DNA from: Emmonsiellopsis sp. PD_33
Lineage: Eukaryota; Ascomycota; Eurotiomycetes; Onygenales; Ajellomycetaceae
DNA length: 64,000 bases
NCBI GenBank assembly: GCA_032988165.1
Contig: JANTQF010000027.1
Span: forward strand, 1 to 64,000
Direction: 5' to 3'
Position 1 is the first letter of the stretch, and every line of letters starts with the position of its first letter. This document shows positions 1 to 11,043 of this stretch, in pieces. The notes beneath the pieces are model-generated. The model was not told where the DNA came from. It searched no databases and saw nothing but the letters and a program-made list of their open reading frames with translations. The translations under genes were made by a program, and so were the position numbers.

Positions 1-1005
1 AGTACGTATTATCAGTGTTTCACGAAACGCCGGGCGAGATTTAGCGGTTTTTAATTGAAATGCCGGTAATTTGGGCCCAGAACGATGCCAAATTTCATTT
101 TGAACCCGGTTAGTAAACAGGCCCTTAGTGGACTGGTTTGGTTCGACCTGGTTGGCGACTGGCAGGGTTGGGAGAAGGGAAAAAAAAAGAGAAAAGAAAA
201 GAAAAGGGCTAAGATTAGCCTCCAACAAGAATCAGGGAAAAGGCAAAAAAAGCAAAAACAAGAGTAGGCGGTGTATGGAAAGGAATAGCGCTTATTAGAG
301 TTAGGCTGCAGATCGAGTCATCTACCGCCACACTGCCTATCGGCGGAAAAGTCTGCAGATAAGAGTTTTCTCCAGGCGAGGGTCTGGGTCTGGCATCGCT
401 GGAAGGATCCGGGAGGGCGAGGAGGGGTAAGTTAGGGAGTAGGTTTGGGACTCGAAAATGACAGCATATAGATGTGTTGAGATGTCTATCTTGATCAGAG
501 TTGACGTTGTCGAGGTGAATACAATACGTGTAAAAATAGACTGCTGCTCAGCCCTCAATAAGCAGTGTATCCGTACCGAAACCCGTATCAGCCGTACCTA
601 GGTATGCGCCCGCAACTGCGAGGCGTGTTCAGTGCGCCCCTTTCCAGCCGTGGCAATACCACGGGTGCCCAGCCAGTCACGTGACTGCTCGCCTTTTCCG
701 TTCCGGCTAGCGCGTTCAGATTTTTTTTTTCTCATAAAGTAACCCACCCATCCTTCATCTTCTTTTCTACCCACTCCCCCCTCTCTTCTTTTCTTCATCT
801 CATCTCACCCTTCTCTTTTGTGTCTCTTCTGTCTCTGTCTCGGGTCATAGACAAAACAACTAGACTAGACTAGACTGTGTTTTCCGCTCTCTCCTGCGGT
901 CGTCTACCCAGCGTTCTCGACACGCTTCTGTCCCCTCGCTGGGCTCATCACCACCCTTAATTAATCCCTTTTCTTCCTCTCTTAATTTCTTCCACCCCTT
1001 CCATC
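1..1005. promoter_or_regulatory. Upstream region of the eEF3 gene
   Basis: No convincing gene is visible. From about 720 to 1000 the plus strand becomes strongly pyrimidine-rich (runs of CT and TTTC), the usual look of the core promoter and 5' leader of a highly expressed filamentous-fungal gene. It leads straight into the eEF3 start at 1006. A purine-rich patch lies at about 176-265. Short frames here are low complexity. Confidence 0.55.
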
Positions 1006-4000
1006 ATGCCTGCCGTCGCCGCTGCGCAGTCCCCCGCCGTTTCGGCCAAGGAGACCGCCCAATCCGTCGCTGTCCTGGACGAGCTTATGAAGTCTCTCTC
1101 CGTCTCCAAGACCGCCGACGAGACCAAGGCCGCGGCCCTCAACATTGCTACGCTTCTGAACGGCCCTATCGAAGAGCAGGTTCTCCCAGCCAAGTATGTT
1201 ATCTCCCTTGAATCCTGTTGCATGCACTTCCCTGCTAACACGCGCTTCCCAGGGCTGTCGAATCGTTGAAAAAACAACTCTCCAACAAGAAGGATGCGGG
1301 TGCTCGTGAGCGGGCTTGCGAAGCCATCTTGGCCATCGGCCTGCACTCCAGCGTTTCTCCTGCTTTTGAGCCATACCTCATCTCTCTGCTGGCCCCTGCT
1401 CTGGCCGCTGTCAGCGACAAGATGGTCTCTGTCAAGAACGTTGCGCAGGCCGCCGCGGTCGCGCTCGTCAAGGCCATCAACCCCAACTCCGTCAAGGCTG
1501 CTCTGCCTCCTATCATCAGCTCCATCCTCACTGCCCAGAAGTGGCCTGAGAAGATGACCGGCCTGCAATGTATCGAGGCCCTCGTCACCACTGCCCCAGC
1601 CCAGCTCGCTTTCCGTGTCCCAGATCTGATCCCAGTCGTCTCGGAATCCATGTGGGATACCAAGCCCGAGGTCAAGAAGTTCGCCTATGGCACCATGGAG
1701 AAGCTCTGCGGCCTGATCGTCAACAAGGATATCGAGCGCTTCATTCCCGAGCTGATCAAGTGTATCGCCAAGCCCGAGAACGTCCCCGAGACTGTTCACC
1801 TTTTGGGTGCCACCACTTTCGTCACTGATGTCCACGAGCCTACCCTGGCCATCATGGTTCCTCTGCTTGACCGTGGTCTCGCTGAGCGCGAGACTGCCAT
1901 CAAGCGTAAGTCCGCCGTTATCGTCGACAACATGTGTAAGCTCGTGGAGGATCCTCAGATCGTCGCCGCTTTCTTGCCCAAGCTCATGCCCGCCCTCGAG
2001 AAGAACTACGACACTCTCGCCGACCCCGAGGCCCGTGAGAAGACCAGACAAGGTCTCGACACCCTGATCCGTGTTGGTGATGTCAAGGATGGCAAGATCC
2101 CCGAGGTCTCCAAGGCTGGTGACGTTGCCACCGTCTCCGCCATTCTCAAGCAGATTCTCGAGGCCAAGCACAAGGCCGCGATCCCCAAGGCCGAGGCCAC
2201 CATCGAGTACGTTTCCGCCATTGCCGGTCAGCTTATCGATGAAAAGGTCGTCGACCTGCCTACCTGGACTGAAAACACCGTGGCCTACATCGCGTCCATT
2301 GCCGGCGAAGCTGATGCCAAGGCTATTGCTGATGAGCTCCGCAAGCGTGCCTCCCCTGGCGCCGTTGAGGAGGAGGAAGCCGAGGCTGACGACGAGGAGG
2401 GTGAGGATCTCTGCAACTGCACGTTCAACCTTGCCTACGGTGCCAAGATCCTTCTTAACCAGACCCATCTCCGCCTGAAGCGTGGCCAGCGCTACGGTCT
2501 TCTCGGACCCAACGGTTCCGGTAAATCCACCCTCATGCGCGCCATCAACAACGAGCAAGTCGAGGGTTTCCCCAAGAAGGATGAGGTCAAGACTGTCTTC
2601 GTCGAGCACGACCTCGATTCCGCCGATACCGAGCAGACTGTCATGGGATGGACCCAGAAGAAGCTGGCTGAGGTTGGTGTCGACATCACCCGCGAGGCCA
2701 TCGAAGCCCGCCTGCTCGAATTCGGTTTCCTCCAGGAACAGTTTGAGAGCCCAATCACCTCCCTCTCTGGTGGTTGGAAGATGAAGCTGGCCCTTGCCCG
2801 TGCCGTGTTCGAAGAGCCCGATATCCTCCTCCTTGATGAGCCTACCAACCATCTTGACGTCAAGAACGTTGCCTGGCTGGAGCAGTACCTTATCAACTCT
2901 CCCTGCACTTCCATCATCGTCTCCCACGACAGCAAGTTCTTGAACAACGTCATCCAGCACGTTGTCCACTACGAGCGCTTTAAGCTCCGCAGATACCGTG
3001 GCAACCTCGATGAGTTCGTCAAGCGCGTGCCATCTGCCCGCTCTTACTACGAGCTCAGCGCTTCCGAGATGGAGTTCAAATTCCCCGAGCCCGGTTTCCT
3101 CGAGGGTGTCAAGACCAAGGCCAAGGCCATTGTCCGTGTCAACAACATGACCTTCCAATACCCCGGCACCTCCAAACCCCAGATCACAGACATCAGCTTC
3201 CAGTGCTCTCTCGGATCCCGTATTGCCGTCATTGGTCCCAACGGTGCCGGAAAGTCCACCCTGGTCAACGTCCTGACTGGCGAACTTATCCCCACTTCTG
3301 GTGACGTTTACCAGCACGAGAACATCCGTATTGCCTACATCAAACAACACGCTTTCGCCCACATCGATAACCATCTCGACAGCACTCCCTCCGAGTACAT
3401 CCAGTGGCGTTTCCAGACTGGTGAGGATCGTGAAACCATGGATCGCGCCAACAAGATCGTCACCGACGAGGACGAGAAGGCCATGGACAAGATCTACAGA
3501 ATCGAGGGCAGCCAGCGTCGTGTTATCGGCATTCACTCTCGCCGGAAGTTCAAGAACTCTTATGAGTACGAGTGTTCGTTCGCCCTGGGTGAGAACGTCG
3601 GCATGAAGAACGAGAAGTGGACTCCCATGATGACCGCCGACAATGCCTGGATTCCCCGTACCGAGATCCTTGCCTCCCACGCCAAGATGGTCGCTGAGGT
3701 CGATCAGAAGGAGGCCCTCGCCAGTGGTCAGTTCCGCCCCCTTGTCCGCAAGGAAATCGAACAACACTGCGCCAACTTCGGTCTCGATGCCGAACTCGTC
3801 TCCCACTCGCGCATGCGCGGTCTTTCCGGTGGTCAGCGTGTCAAGGTCGTGCTTGCTGCCTGCTCGTGGCAACGTCCCCACTTGATCGTCCTCGACGAGC
3901 CCACCAACTATCTTGACCGTGACTCTCTCGGTGCCCTGTCCAAGGCCATCAAGACCTTCGAAGGAGGTGTCATTATCATCACCCACTCCCAAGAGTTTAC

Positions 4001-4280
4001 TGAGGGCTTAACGAGCGAAGTTTGGGCCATGATTGCGGATCCTCGCGACGGAATTGGACGCATGACTCCTTCAGGCCACAACTGGGTTCAGGGCCAGGGC
4101 TCCGGACCCCGCCTTACCGAGAAGGAAGACGATGAAGACAAGTTTGACGCTATGGGCAACAAGATCGAGGCCAACAAGAAGGCCAAAAAGCTCACGTCTG
4201 CGGAACTGAGAAAGAAGAAGAAGGACAGAATGGCCCGCCGCAAGCGTGGTGAGGAGGTCTTCTCTGATGAGGACATCTAG
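1006..4280 (+). CDS. TEF3: Translation elongation factor 3 (eEF3), ABC-F type ATPase
   Basis: Fungus-specific ribosome-bound ATPase that promotes E-site tRNA release during cytoplasmic elongation. Two exons, 1006-1193 and 1253-4280, with a 59 nt intron (GTATGT..CAG), give 1071 residues, the usual family length. After N-terminal HEAT-like helices come two ABC modules. The first has Walker A GPNGSGKST near residue 477, signature LSGGW near 566 and Walker B LLLDEPTNHLD near 587. The second has GPNGAGKST near 724, LSGGQ near 919 and DEPTNYLD near 944, with a chromodomain-like insertion between its Walker A and signature. The C-terminus is Lys/Arg-rich, as expected for ribosome binding. The start is the first ATG after the pyrimidine-rich leader. 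Codon use is strongly C/G-ending, fitting very high expression. Identification is secure; all catalytic motifs are intact. Confidence 0.97.
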
Positions 4281-5375
4281 ATTCCCTTCTTCTTTCTGTC
4301 TTGCTTGGAGGGTCACAGGATGTGTGTGAGAGTCTTAATGATTTTTCTGATTTGATGCCGATTTTTCCTTTGTCGTGTGGTTTCTCATGCCTCGTTGCTA
4401 GAAAAAGGAGTTATGTTTTTTTCTTAAAGAGTTTTTCCTTGGTTTTAATCTCTTCCATGTTTCTATTAATGTTGGTTTCCTTTTCTTCTTATTCTGCTTC
4501 TTTCCTTGCCTCTATTCTTTTCTATTTGATAGATTCGTTAGAATTTTCAGTTAATAGATGCACTGGATATGTTCTTCTCATTTCCTTCCATTGGTGGATG
4601 CACTGGTCCGCGTGGTTGATATCTCCCTTGCAATGCATATAGACAGATAGACAGGCACTCCGTCTTCTCTTGCGTGCTCTTTGTCCAGAAAACAAAAGTC
4701 CATGTACAATCTCCTTGGTTCGCTACATGTTGCTTCGCAAAAGTTACGTTACCCTTGGTTCGCCCATGTTATAGTACAGCAACCACCCTATGAACAGATG
4801 GATAGATAGAAAAAAGAGAATACAGTTATTTCGTCATTTTATTAATATTCCCATTTCTTCCCTCATACCATTACCACAATCCGTCGAATTAAAGTTGAGG
4901 CTCAAGTTGAGGCTCAATTACTCCGTAGACAAAAATTGCAGGCGCGAATGCTTAGTCAGCAACTTTATTTCAACGCCCGCTGGAAGTGAAAATTTTTCAG
5001 AGCGATGGGGATATTGGTGTATTTCTGTGCTGCCTGATATATCTTGGATGAATTTGTGTTCTGTTGAGGTTTAACCTACGGGACATTAGTGATATCACAG
5101 AAGTGCATCGAACATTGTGGATGGAATGGACGGTTGACCCACCGAATCTCTTACCAATCCTGTCGTCGTCCAAAGCGAGCAGAGAGGAGGAAAAGGATAA
5201 GAATCATCATTGAACAGTCTACTCCTGATACAAATCCCCATACATTACATTTTGCTCCCTATCAGCTATCGCCCTTTTTTTTTGGCGGGGTTGATTGTCC
5301 TTATCGCGCCGTCTTTATCGCCAGATCAGCGGAAAAAAAACTTGAACGAACCCCCACCAATATCGCCCGCCAGAC
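4281..5375. other. Intergenic region between eEF3 and the TPR gene
   Basis: The first ~350 bases are T-rich and probably hold the eEF3 3' UTR. The rest leads into the TPR gene. A short T run and Leu/Pro-coding frames occur near 5230-5330, but no reliable coding sequence, RNA gene or repeat is visible. Confidence 0.5.
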
Positions 5376-8357
5376 ATGGCTGCCCCAGCCGACCTTCCGG
5401 CGTCTCTGGACAGTCTATACAGCTCCCCTCTCTCCACCGACCTGTCTAAATATGACGCGCTCCGTCTTTCGGACGTGCAGTGCCAGGCCGTCCTCCAGCT
5501 CCCGCTGACCCAACATGTCTGCGGCCGCGCTGGAGATGGCTCGCTGGGCGACGCACTGGAGCGCGTTAGAACTGGGGAAATACCATATACAGATTTCCTC
5601 GGTGGAAACATCGATGCCATTTTGGGCAGCGAGTCCGCTGAGAACACACCCGTTGTTCTCTCCAAACTTCTCCATGTCGCCGTTGCGGCGCTGTCTGCTT
5701 TTGTGCAGTCCAACGTCACCGGTCCGCCCCTGTTATTCCGCCCGGCTGATCTACTCATTCCAGAATCCTTGACCCAGCGGAGTGAAGGTGGTGGTGGGAA
5801 TGTGACGGGGCAAACGCTGCAAGCCTTGCGCGAGACGATGGTGCGCGGGCTGACGGTCGATGGCGAGGCGGCGTATAAGCTGACGCCCAACGTCGAGCTG
5901 TTTTGTATTGCCAAGGCGGTTATGAATCATCCTGCTCTCATCGAGTCGTGCAATGGGATATCTGCTCCCTTGGTGGCCCGCACCGCGAGGTTGAGGGTTA
6001 ACTTCTTGCATCAGAAAATGCTGTCGGAGAATACGACGACGCTGCAGTCGCTTATCTATGATGACTTGGAGTTCTTTAATGAACGGCTGTTCTCTGCTGA
6101 TTCCGCTGTGGTGGCTACGGCGGAGGAGCGTGCGAGGTTTTTGCTAGAGAGGGCGACGATCCATACGCACCATGGGTTCGATGCTAAGGCGAGAGCGGAT
6201 CTGGAGCGTGCTGCGGAGGAAACCGGATTCCAATTCGCGCTGACTGGCAAGCTGGGGAAGAGGACCAAGTTCCAGAATCGGGATATCACTCAGCTTGTTG
6301 TGTTGGCGAGGAGTGCTGATGGAGAATCTGCTCCCGCGACGGCGGCGCTGGATAAAGATCCCGAGACCTCTAAACCGAAAGCTTTGGACCTGAATGATGA
6401 TACCCTCCTCGAGTCCATCTCCTTTAAAGACGAAGTGAACCCGGAAGACAAAACGATGACGGTCCAGGATCAGTCTTCCCTGCCACCTGCGCTTGCTGAT
6501 CTTGACCCTTCGAATCAGCCAAAGCTCAATGCGCTGGATTCCATCATACTACTTTCCATTGCTTCGGCTATCACCAACACATCTCCCCAACACGGTCTTA
6601 CGAGAGAAGAGACGCTACCCTACGCCACTCGCGTCCTGGAAGGGGGAAGCTCTAATTGGCAAGTCTATTCTCAGGCTCTCCTCGTCCGAAGCAAGATTGA
6701 GGGGTACAGATCGCGGACGGTCGAGCGCGGTTTGCTGCAGCTGCAAGCACTTGTTGACCAGGTTATCGCGGATACTGCGTCTGATCCTGTTCCTGGCACT
6801 GCGGAAAATGCTGAACAAGCCGCTACTTTCCTTCCTCGCCCGGAGGCCTCAGAGTCTGCACCAGCCAGTGAGCGCCTCGAGTATATCTGGCTGCTCAATT
6901 TCTCCACCAGATGGGATCTCGAGGCTGAACTTGCTTCCCGATGGGTCAGTCTGGGTGGTCTTCGCAGTGCCCTTGACATCTACGAGCGCCTTCAAATGTG
7001 GGCTGAGGCCGCCCTGTGCTACGCTGCTACGGAGAGGGAAGATAAGGCCAGAATAATGGTGCGGAAACAACTATATAATCCTACAAACCCCGACTCCACC
7101 GAGGAGGACAATGACACGTACGAGGGTGCAGAACTCACAGCTCTTCCTGCGGACGCTCCCCGGCTCTTCTGCATTCTAGGAGACATCGACCAGAACCCTG
7201 AGCTCTACGAGCGCGCATGGACGGTTTCGAAGAATCGATATGCCCGTGCCCAGCGCTCCTTGGCCCGTCATTATCTCGGTACTAAACCACCATCCCTCGC
7301 CAAAGCGGAAGAGGCCTATCAGAAGAGCTTGGAGATCAACCGGCTCAACCAGAGCGCTTGGTTTGCGATTGGCTGCGTGCAACTGGAGTTGGAAAAGTAT
7401 GAGGCCGCCGTTGAGTCGTTTACGCGATCTGTGCAATTAGAGGAAGAAGATGCTGAGGCCTGGAGTAACCTCGCCGCTGCATTGATCAACTTGCCGCCTC
7501 CAGATCCAGCTACTAACCAGCCAGCTGGGAAAGCGGCGGAGGACGAAGAGGAAGGTTCTGCAGAGGCCGCTCAGTTCGACCCATACAAGCACAAGCGCGA
7601 AGCCCTCGCCGCCCTCCAGCGCGCCGCTAAACACAAACACACTGATCACCGTATCTGGGATAATCTACTGACCGTTGCCGCCTCGATTCCACCCCCTAAC
7701 ACACCGTTCCGCGACGTCGTCTACGCGCAGAAACGACTCATTGACATCCGCGGCCCCAAACAGGGAGAAAAAGCCATCGACGTCTCCATCCTCACCGCGC
7801 TCATAAACACATTAACAGGCGACTACCACTTTGAGAATTCGCCTGCTGGAAAAGCCAAGATGCTCCGCCCCGGCACCCTACCCGCGCTCATCCTCAAACT
7901 CCTTGATCAAGACGTCATCCCGCTAATCACGCACTCTGCACCGCTTTGGCTGCTAGTGGCCAAGGTCGAAGCGTGGCGGGATCGGCCTTCGCGCGCTCTC
8001 GCGGCCCATGAGAAAGCGTGGCGTGCGACGGTTGCGTCATGCACGCAGGGTGCGTTCCAGATGGGCGATGAGAAGAAGTGGATGATGGTCGTAGAGGCCA
8101 CGGAGAAGCTTGTCAGAGAGGGATATGCCGTTTTCGGACCTATGGATAGAGAGAAGGAGGGAGATAGTATTGCGGAGGAAACCAAGGAGGGAGAGGGAGA
8201 TGCGGAGGTCGAGGCCGAGCTTGTGGCCAAGGACTGGCGGTTCAAATCCCGGAGCGCGGTGCGGAGCATACAAGGGAAGGGCAAGGAGTTTTGGGAGGGG
8301 ACTGAAGGGTGGAGGCGGTTGAAAGAGTTGAGTGGGGAAGTTAGTGGGGGGAATTAA
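5376..8357 (+). CDS. TTC27/Emw1-like tetratricopeptide repeat protein
   Basis: A single uninterrupted frame of 993 residues. The clearest tetratricopeptide repeats lie at about residues 640-710, where helices with the W-x-A-x-G and E-A-x-x-A-Y/F pattern follow one another (SAWFAIGCVQLELEKYEAA, then AEAWSNLAAAL). The layout, a long helical N-terminal half and TPRs in the C-terminal half, and the length fit the eukaryotic TTC27 family, whose yeast member Emw1 is essential and linked to cell-wall integrity. An acidic linker (EDEEEGSAE) interrupts the repeats near residue 725. The start codon sits in gacATGgct directly after the leader and gives full family length. The biochemical role of the family is not well defined; it probably acts as a cytoplasmic scaffold or co-chaperone. 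Confidence 0.85.
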   Translation: MAAPADLPASLDSLYSSPLSTDLSKYDALRLSDVQCQAVLQLPLTQHVCGRAGDGSLGDALERVRTGEIPYTDFLGGNIDAILGSESAENTPVVLSKLLHVAVAALSAFVQSNVTGPPLLFRPADLLIPESLTQRSEGGGGNVTGQTLQALRETMVRGLTVDGEAAYKLTPNVELFCIAKAVMNHPALIESCNGISAPLVARTARLRVNFLHQKMLSENTTTLQSLIYDDLEFFNERLFSADSAVVATAEERARFLLERATIHTHHGFDAKARADLERAAEETGFQFALTGKLGKRTKFQNRDITQLVVLARSADGESAPATAALDKDPETSKPKALDLNDDTLLESISFKDEVNPEDKTMTVQDQSSLPPALADLDPSNQPKLNALDSIILLSIASAITNTSPQHGLTREETLPYATRVLEGGSSNWQVYSQALLVRSKIEGYRSRTVERGLLQLQALVDQVIADTASDPVPGTAENAEQAATFLPRPEASESAPASERLEYIWLLNFSTRWDLEAELASRWVSLGGLRSALDIYERLQMWAEAALCYAATEREDKARIMVRKQLYNPTNPDSTEEDNDTYEGAELTALPADAPRLFCILGDIDQNPELYERAWTVSKNRYARAQRSLARHYLGTKPPSLAKAEEAYQKSLEINRLNQSAWFAIGCVQLELEKYEAAVESFTRSVQLEEEDAEAWSNLAAALINLPPPDPATNQPAGKAAEDEEEGSAEAAQFDPYKHKREALAALQRAAKHKHTDHRIWDNLLTVAASIPPPNTPFRDVVYAQKRLIDIRGPKQGEKAIDVSILTALINTLTGDYHFENSPAGKAKMLRPGTLPALILKLLDQDVIPLITHSAPLWLLVAKVEAWRDRPSRALAAHEKAWRATVASCTQGAFQMGDEKKWMMVVEATEKLVREGYAVFGPMDREKEGDSIAEETKEGEGDAEVEAELVAKDWRFKSRSAVRSIQGKGKEFWEGTEGWRRLKELSGEVSGGN

Positions 8358-9528
8358 GTTGGTTCTTTTGATTTATGGATTTATGGGACCGTTTTGTTTG
8401 CGATATATTATATCATATCAGTGCGCGCGTTGTACATACATACTACATAGAGCCGGGGACGACGGAAACGGAAAAGTTAAATTGATGAAGGGGATTCGTT
8501 GTGGATCTACTAGATGCAGATTATGGGGTGAAGAATTGATGATCCGCATCTCCGCACTATTATCGTCCGTACCTTGTCTTTTTTTTTTACCCCTTGCATG
8601 CTTCGTTCCTTTTTTGTTTCATCCATTGGGCAGAGGCGCATAATCTAGATCCGACGTTAAATATCACGTGACTCAGGATATTATTTTGGGCATCAACTTC
8701 CTCAACCTTCAACTTCAACTTCACCTCCAGCTTCACCTCCAGCACCATTCCCATAGGCTTCAACCAGATATGCTTCGGTGACGTGCTGCACTCACTCCCC
8801 TTGTGCCATTTGCATTCCTCGCCCAGTATGGCCGTGCACAGCATGTCAGGGACCACTTGGCGGTCTTTGTTGACGCGCTTTGCCAACCGTGTGCACCCAT
8901 AGCCGTTAACGTAACATATGATAGAAGCTCGCGCTTATATCTTGCTTCGTACTAATTCTTTCTTCATTTTCCTTGCTTTCTCTCTATGATATATTAACCT
9001 ATATCTCACTGAAGCCGTGCTGTTTAATTATTATATCTCAACGCGTCTAGCCCCCAAGGCACTGTCACAGGAAATCCCAACGTTTCCGCTTAATCTCGTC
9101 TGCTTCTTTATGGTTGATACCACGATGATGTTGGTACAAAGAAGGATTCTGTGTGTCAAAGACTCAGTGACTTCAGTAGAAGTGCTGTTGGCGAAACCTG
9201 ATATCCCACATGATATACCTACTTCTCGTATATATAGCGAGGAGAGCCCGTCGACATCACACTAACCTGTCGAGCATACCCTAGGTTCGGATTTCGGATT
9301 TGCTCCCACATTTTCATATCGTTTACTCTGGGAACAACGATGTGTCGGTTTTATATTGCTCGGCCGAAGCCTTCACTTGATGTCATTAGTTTTGGCCACT
9401 GTCGAGGTTCACGGTGTCTGTGAATCTGAACCTGGGCGCTTTGTCTTTTTGCCACCAGTATCCGATCCAGCAACGACGAGATATTCTCCATATTCCTTTG
9501 TTATAGTCAAACGTTACCAATAATCAGA
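8358..9528. other. Intergenic region before the proline/threonine-rich membrane protein
   Basis: No supported gene. An imperfect repeat of CTTCAACTT/CTTCACCTCCAG units spans about 8695-8745. A CACGTGACTCA motif (E-box next to an AP-1/Gcn4-like core) occurs near 8665. A TATATATA stretch near 9227 could be a core promoter element for the next gene, although it lies about 300 bases upstream of its ATG. Confidence 0.4.
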
Positions 9529-10191
9529 ATGGCTCCCGAATCGCCACACCACCCGCCACTGATGAGCGAGAGGGGAGATGAAATAACCATCCAACAGACA
9601 ACAGCGGGACCATCATCAACTCGAAATACCTCGCTATGGGTGCATCCTTGGCAACGACCTGACCAACCACCCTCACCCACACCCTCTGAAAAGATGCTGG
9701 ACTTCCTCCCAGAAGTATCTCAACTTCCTTATCCTCCGCGAGACCAAGAATCCCAGCAACAACGTCCCAACACACCGTTGCTTACGCGAATCACCCTCCT
9801 CCTCGTCGTGATCCTCCCGCTGCTGATTATCCCTGCTTATTGCACGATAGTTCTACTTGGCCTTTGGATTCCAGAAAGCTGGGGGATTCCTGTTAATGTG
9901 ATGCAAACTGCCGCTGCAACTCCATCCACGCCTCTCGTTGTACCTCCAACTGCATCACCAACTGCATCTCCAACTATATCCCCTGCGCAACCTCCAGCCA
10001 CGTCTCCCACGACGCCGCCAGTTACACCTGCAACCACATCTGCAGCTATATCTCCAAGCCTATCCGCCTCTCTGTTGCCGCCGATCGAAGGGGTCTTGGT
10101 AAAGGATTCTACTCCTCCACAGGCCATTAAAAAGCAATCTGACGAGGATCTAGACTGTATCTACACCAGCTCAATCCGGCATAATTGGTAA
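9529..10191 (+). CDS. Hypothetical single-pass membrane protein, Pro/Thr/Ser-rich
   Basis: A 220-residue intact frame that I cannot assign to a family. Residues 1-80 are polar and proline-rich. A strongly hydrophobic segment rich in Leu, Val and Ile follows at about 87-112 and would form one membrane span. After it comes a Pro/Thr/Ser/Ala-rich stalk (about 125-180) built from short PTASPT/TSPTTPP-like units, a typical site of O-mannosylation in fungal surface proteins. No signal peptide precedes the span, so it is probably a type II protein or signal-anchor. There is no catalytic motif. Composition and frame length favour a real gene, but lineage-specific proteins like this are often mispredicted. 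Confidence 0.5.
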   Translation: MAPESPHHPPLMSERGDEITIQQTTAGPSSTRNTSLWVHPWQRPDQPPSPTPSEKMLDFLPEVSQLPYPPRDQESQQQRPNTPLLTRITLLLVVILPLLIIPAYCTIVLLGLWIPESWGIPVNVMQTAAATPSTPLVVPPTASPTASPTISPAQPPATSPTTPPVTPATTSAAISPSLSASLLPPIEGVLVKDSTPPQAIKKQSDEDLDCIYTSSIRHNW

Positions 10192-11043
10192 TAACATTTT
10201 TTCCAGAGGTTCAGAGGCGTCCGGCAATCGGGGAATATAACCAATAGTAAGTTCCCCTGAATAAATCCATTTCTACGCTTATCGAGATTAACCAATTTTT
10301 CTTGTGTCAGGATGGCATATATAGTTTGTTAAACAAGGATGATTTGTTTTGCGACTTCTAGTCTATTTTTTTCCGACTGGAAGAGCAAATAGGTCCAAGA
10401 TCTGAAAACGCTTGTCTATTCCAAACAATATCGTTTCCCAGTCAGTAACGTTGTTGGTACTGGGAGGAAGTGCAACGTTTGCTGACGTGGATACATTGCG
10501 GTCCATGATTTACTCCATTTCACGACCCAGCTTTGCAGGTTTGGCTATAGACAAACAGCGTCACGGCTAATTTTTGCCATCGCTCCTCTTTAGCTCTACC
10601 AGCGTTCAATTTTTTTGCTATCAAGGTTCTCTTGATATAAATAGAGGTTCATATTTTCCTAGATTTTATTATGGTGTGGTTCTATCTCCAGGCTTTTGAA
10701 ATATGTACCTCCCCCAAGCGATCAAACGGAGCAAGTCACTGGACCGCGCTTTCGGTGTCACGACACCATACCGTTTTCAGAATCACGCTGCACAGAAACT
10801 ATTCTTGGATATTTCTCCATTTGGTGAAAAGCATATAATCAGCTATCGACGGCATAAAGGAAAAGGGGGTTTATACTGGTGTTCAGATTTCTATTGAGTT
10901 GTGCGGAATCATACAACCAACACCTGCTGCGGCGGTTGGCCAAAAATCGACCAATACCAACCCAGTCACCAATTCCCGAACACCTGCCACGCAATAGTAT
11001 CCAATGACTGAAACCTGTTATCGAACCAAACCAATATCCAAGT
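10192..11043. other. Intergenic region between two hypothetical proteins
   Basis: AT-rich with T-runs. A 64-codon plus-strand frame at 10703-10897 has no recognisable motif and no promoter context, so I do not call it a gene. The last ~100 bases form the leader of the next gene. Confidence 0.4.

Noticed and set aside
957..3992. A 1011-codon open frame on the minus strand opposite eEF3
   Set aside because: It lies exactly antisense to a certain eEF3 gene whose C/G-ending codons remove stop codons from the opposite strand. Its translation is Gly/Leu/Asp/Val-rich low complexity with no domain.
8230..8270. tRNA-like B-box GGTTCAAATCC
   Set aside because: It falls inside the TPR protein coding sequence and there is no A-box or cloverleaf around it.
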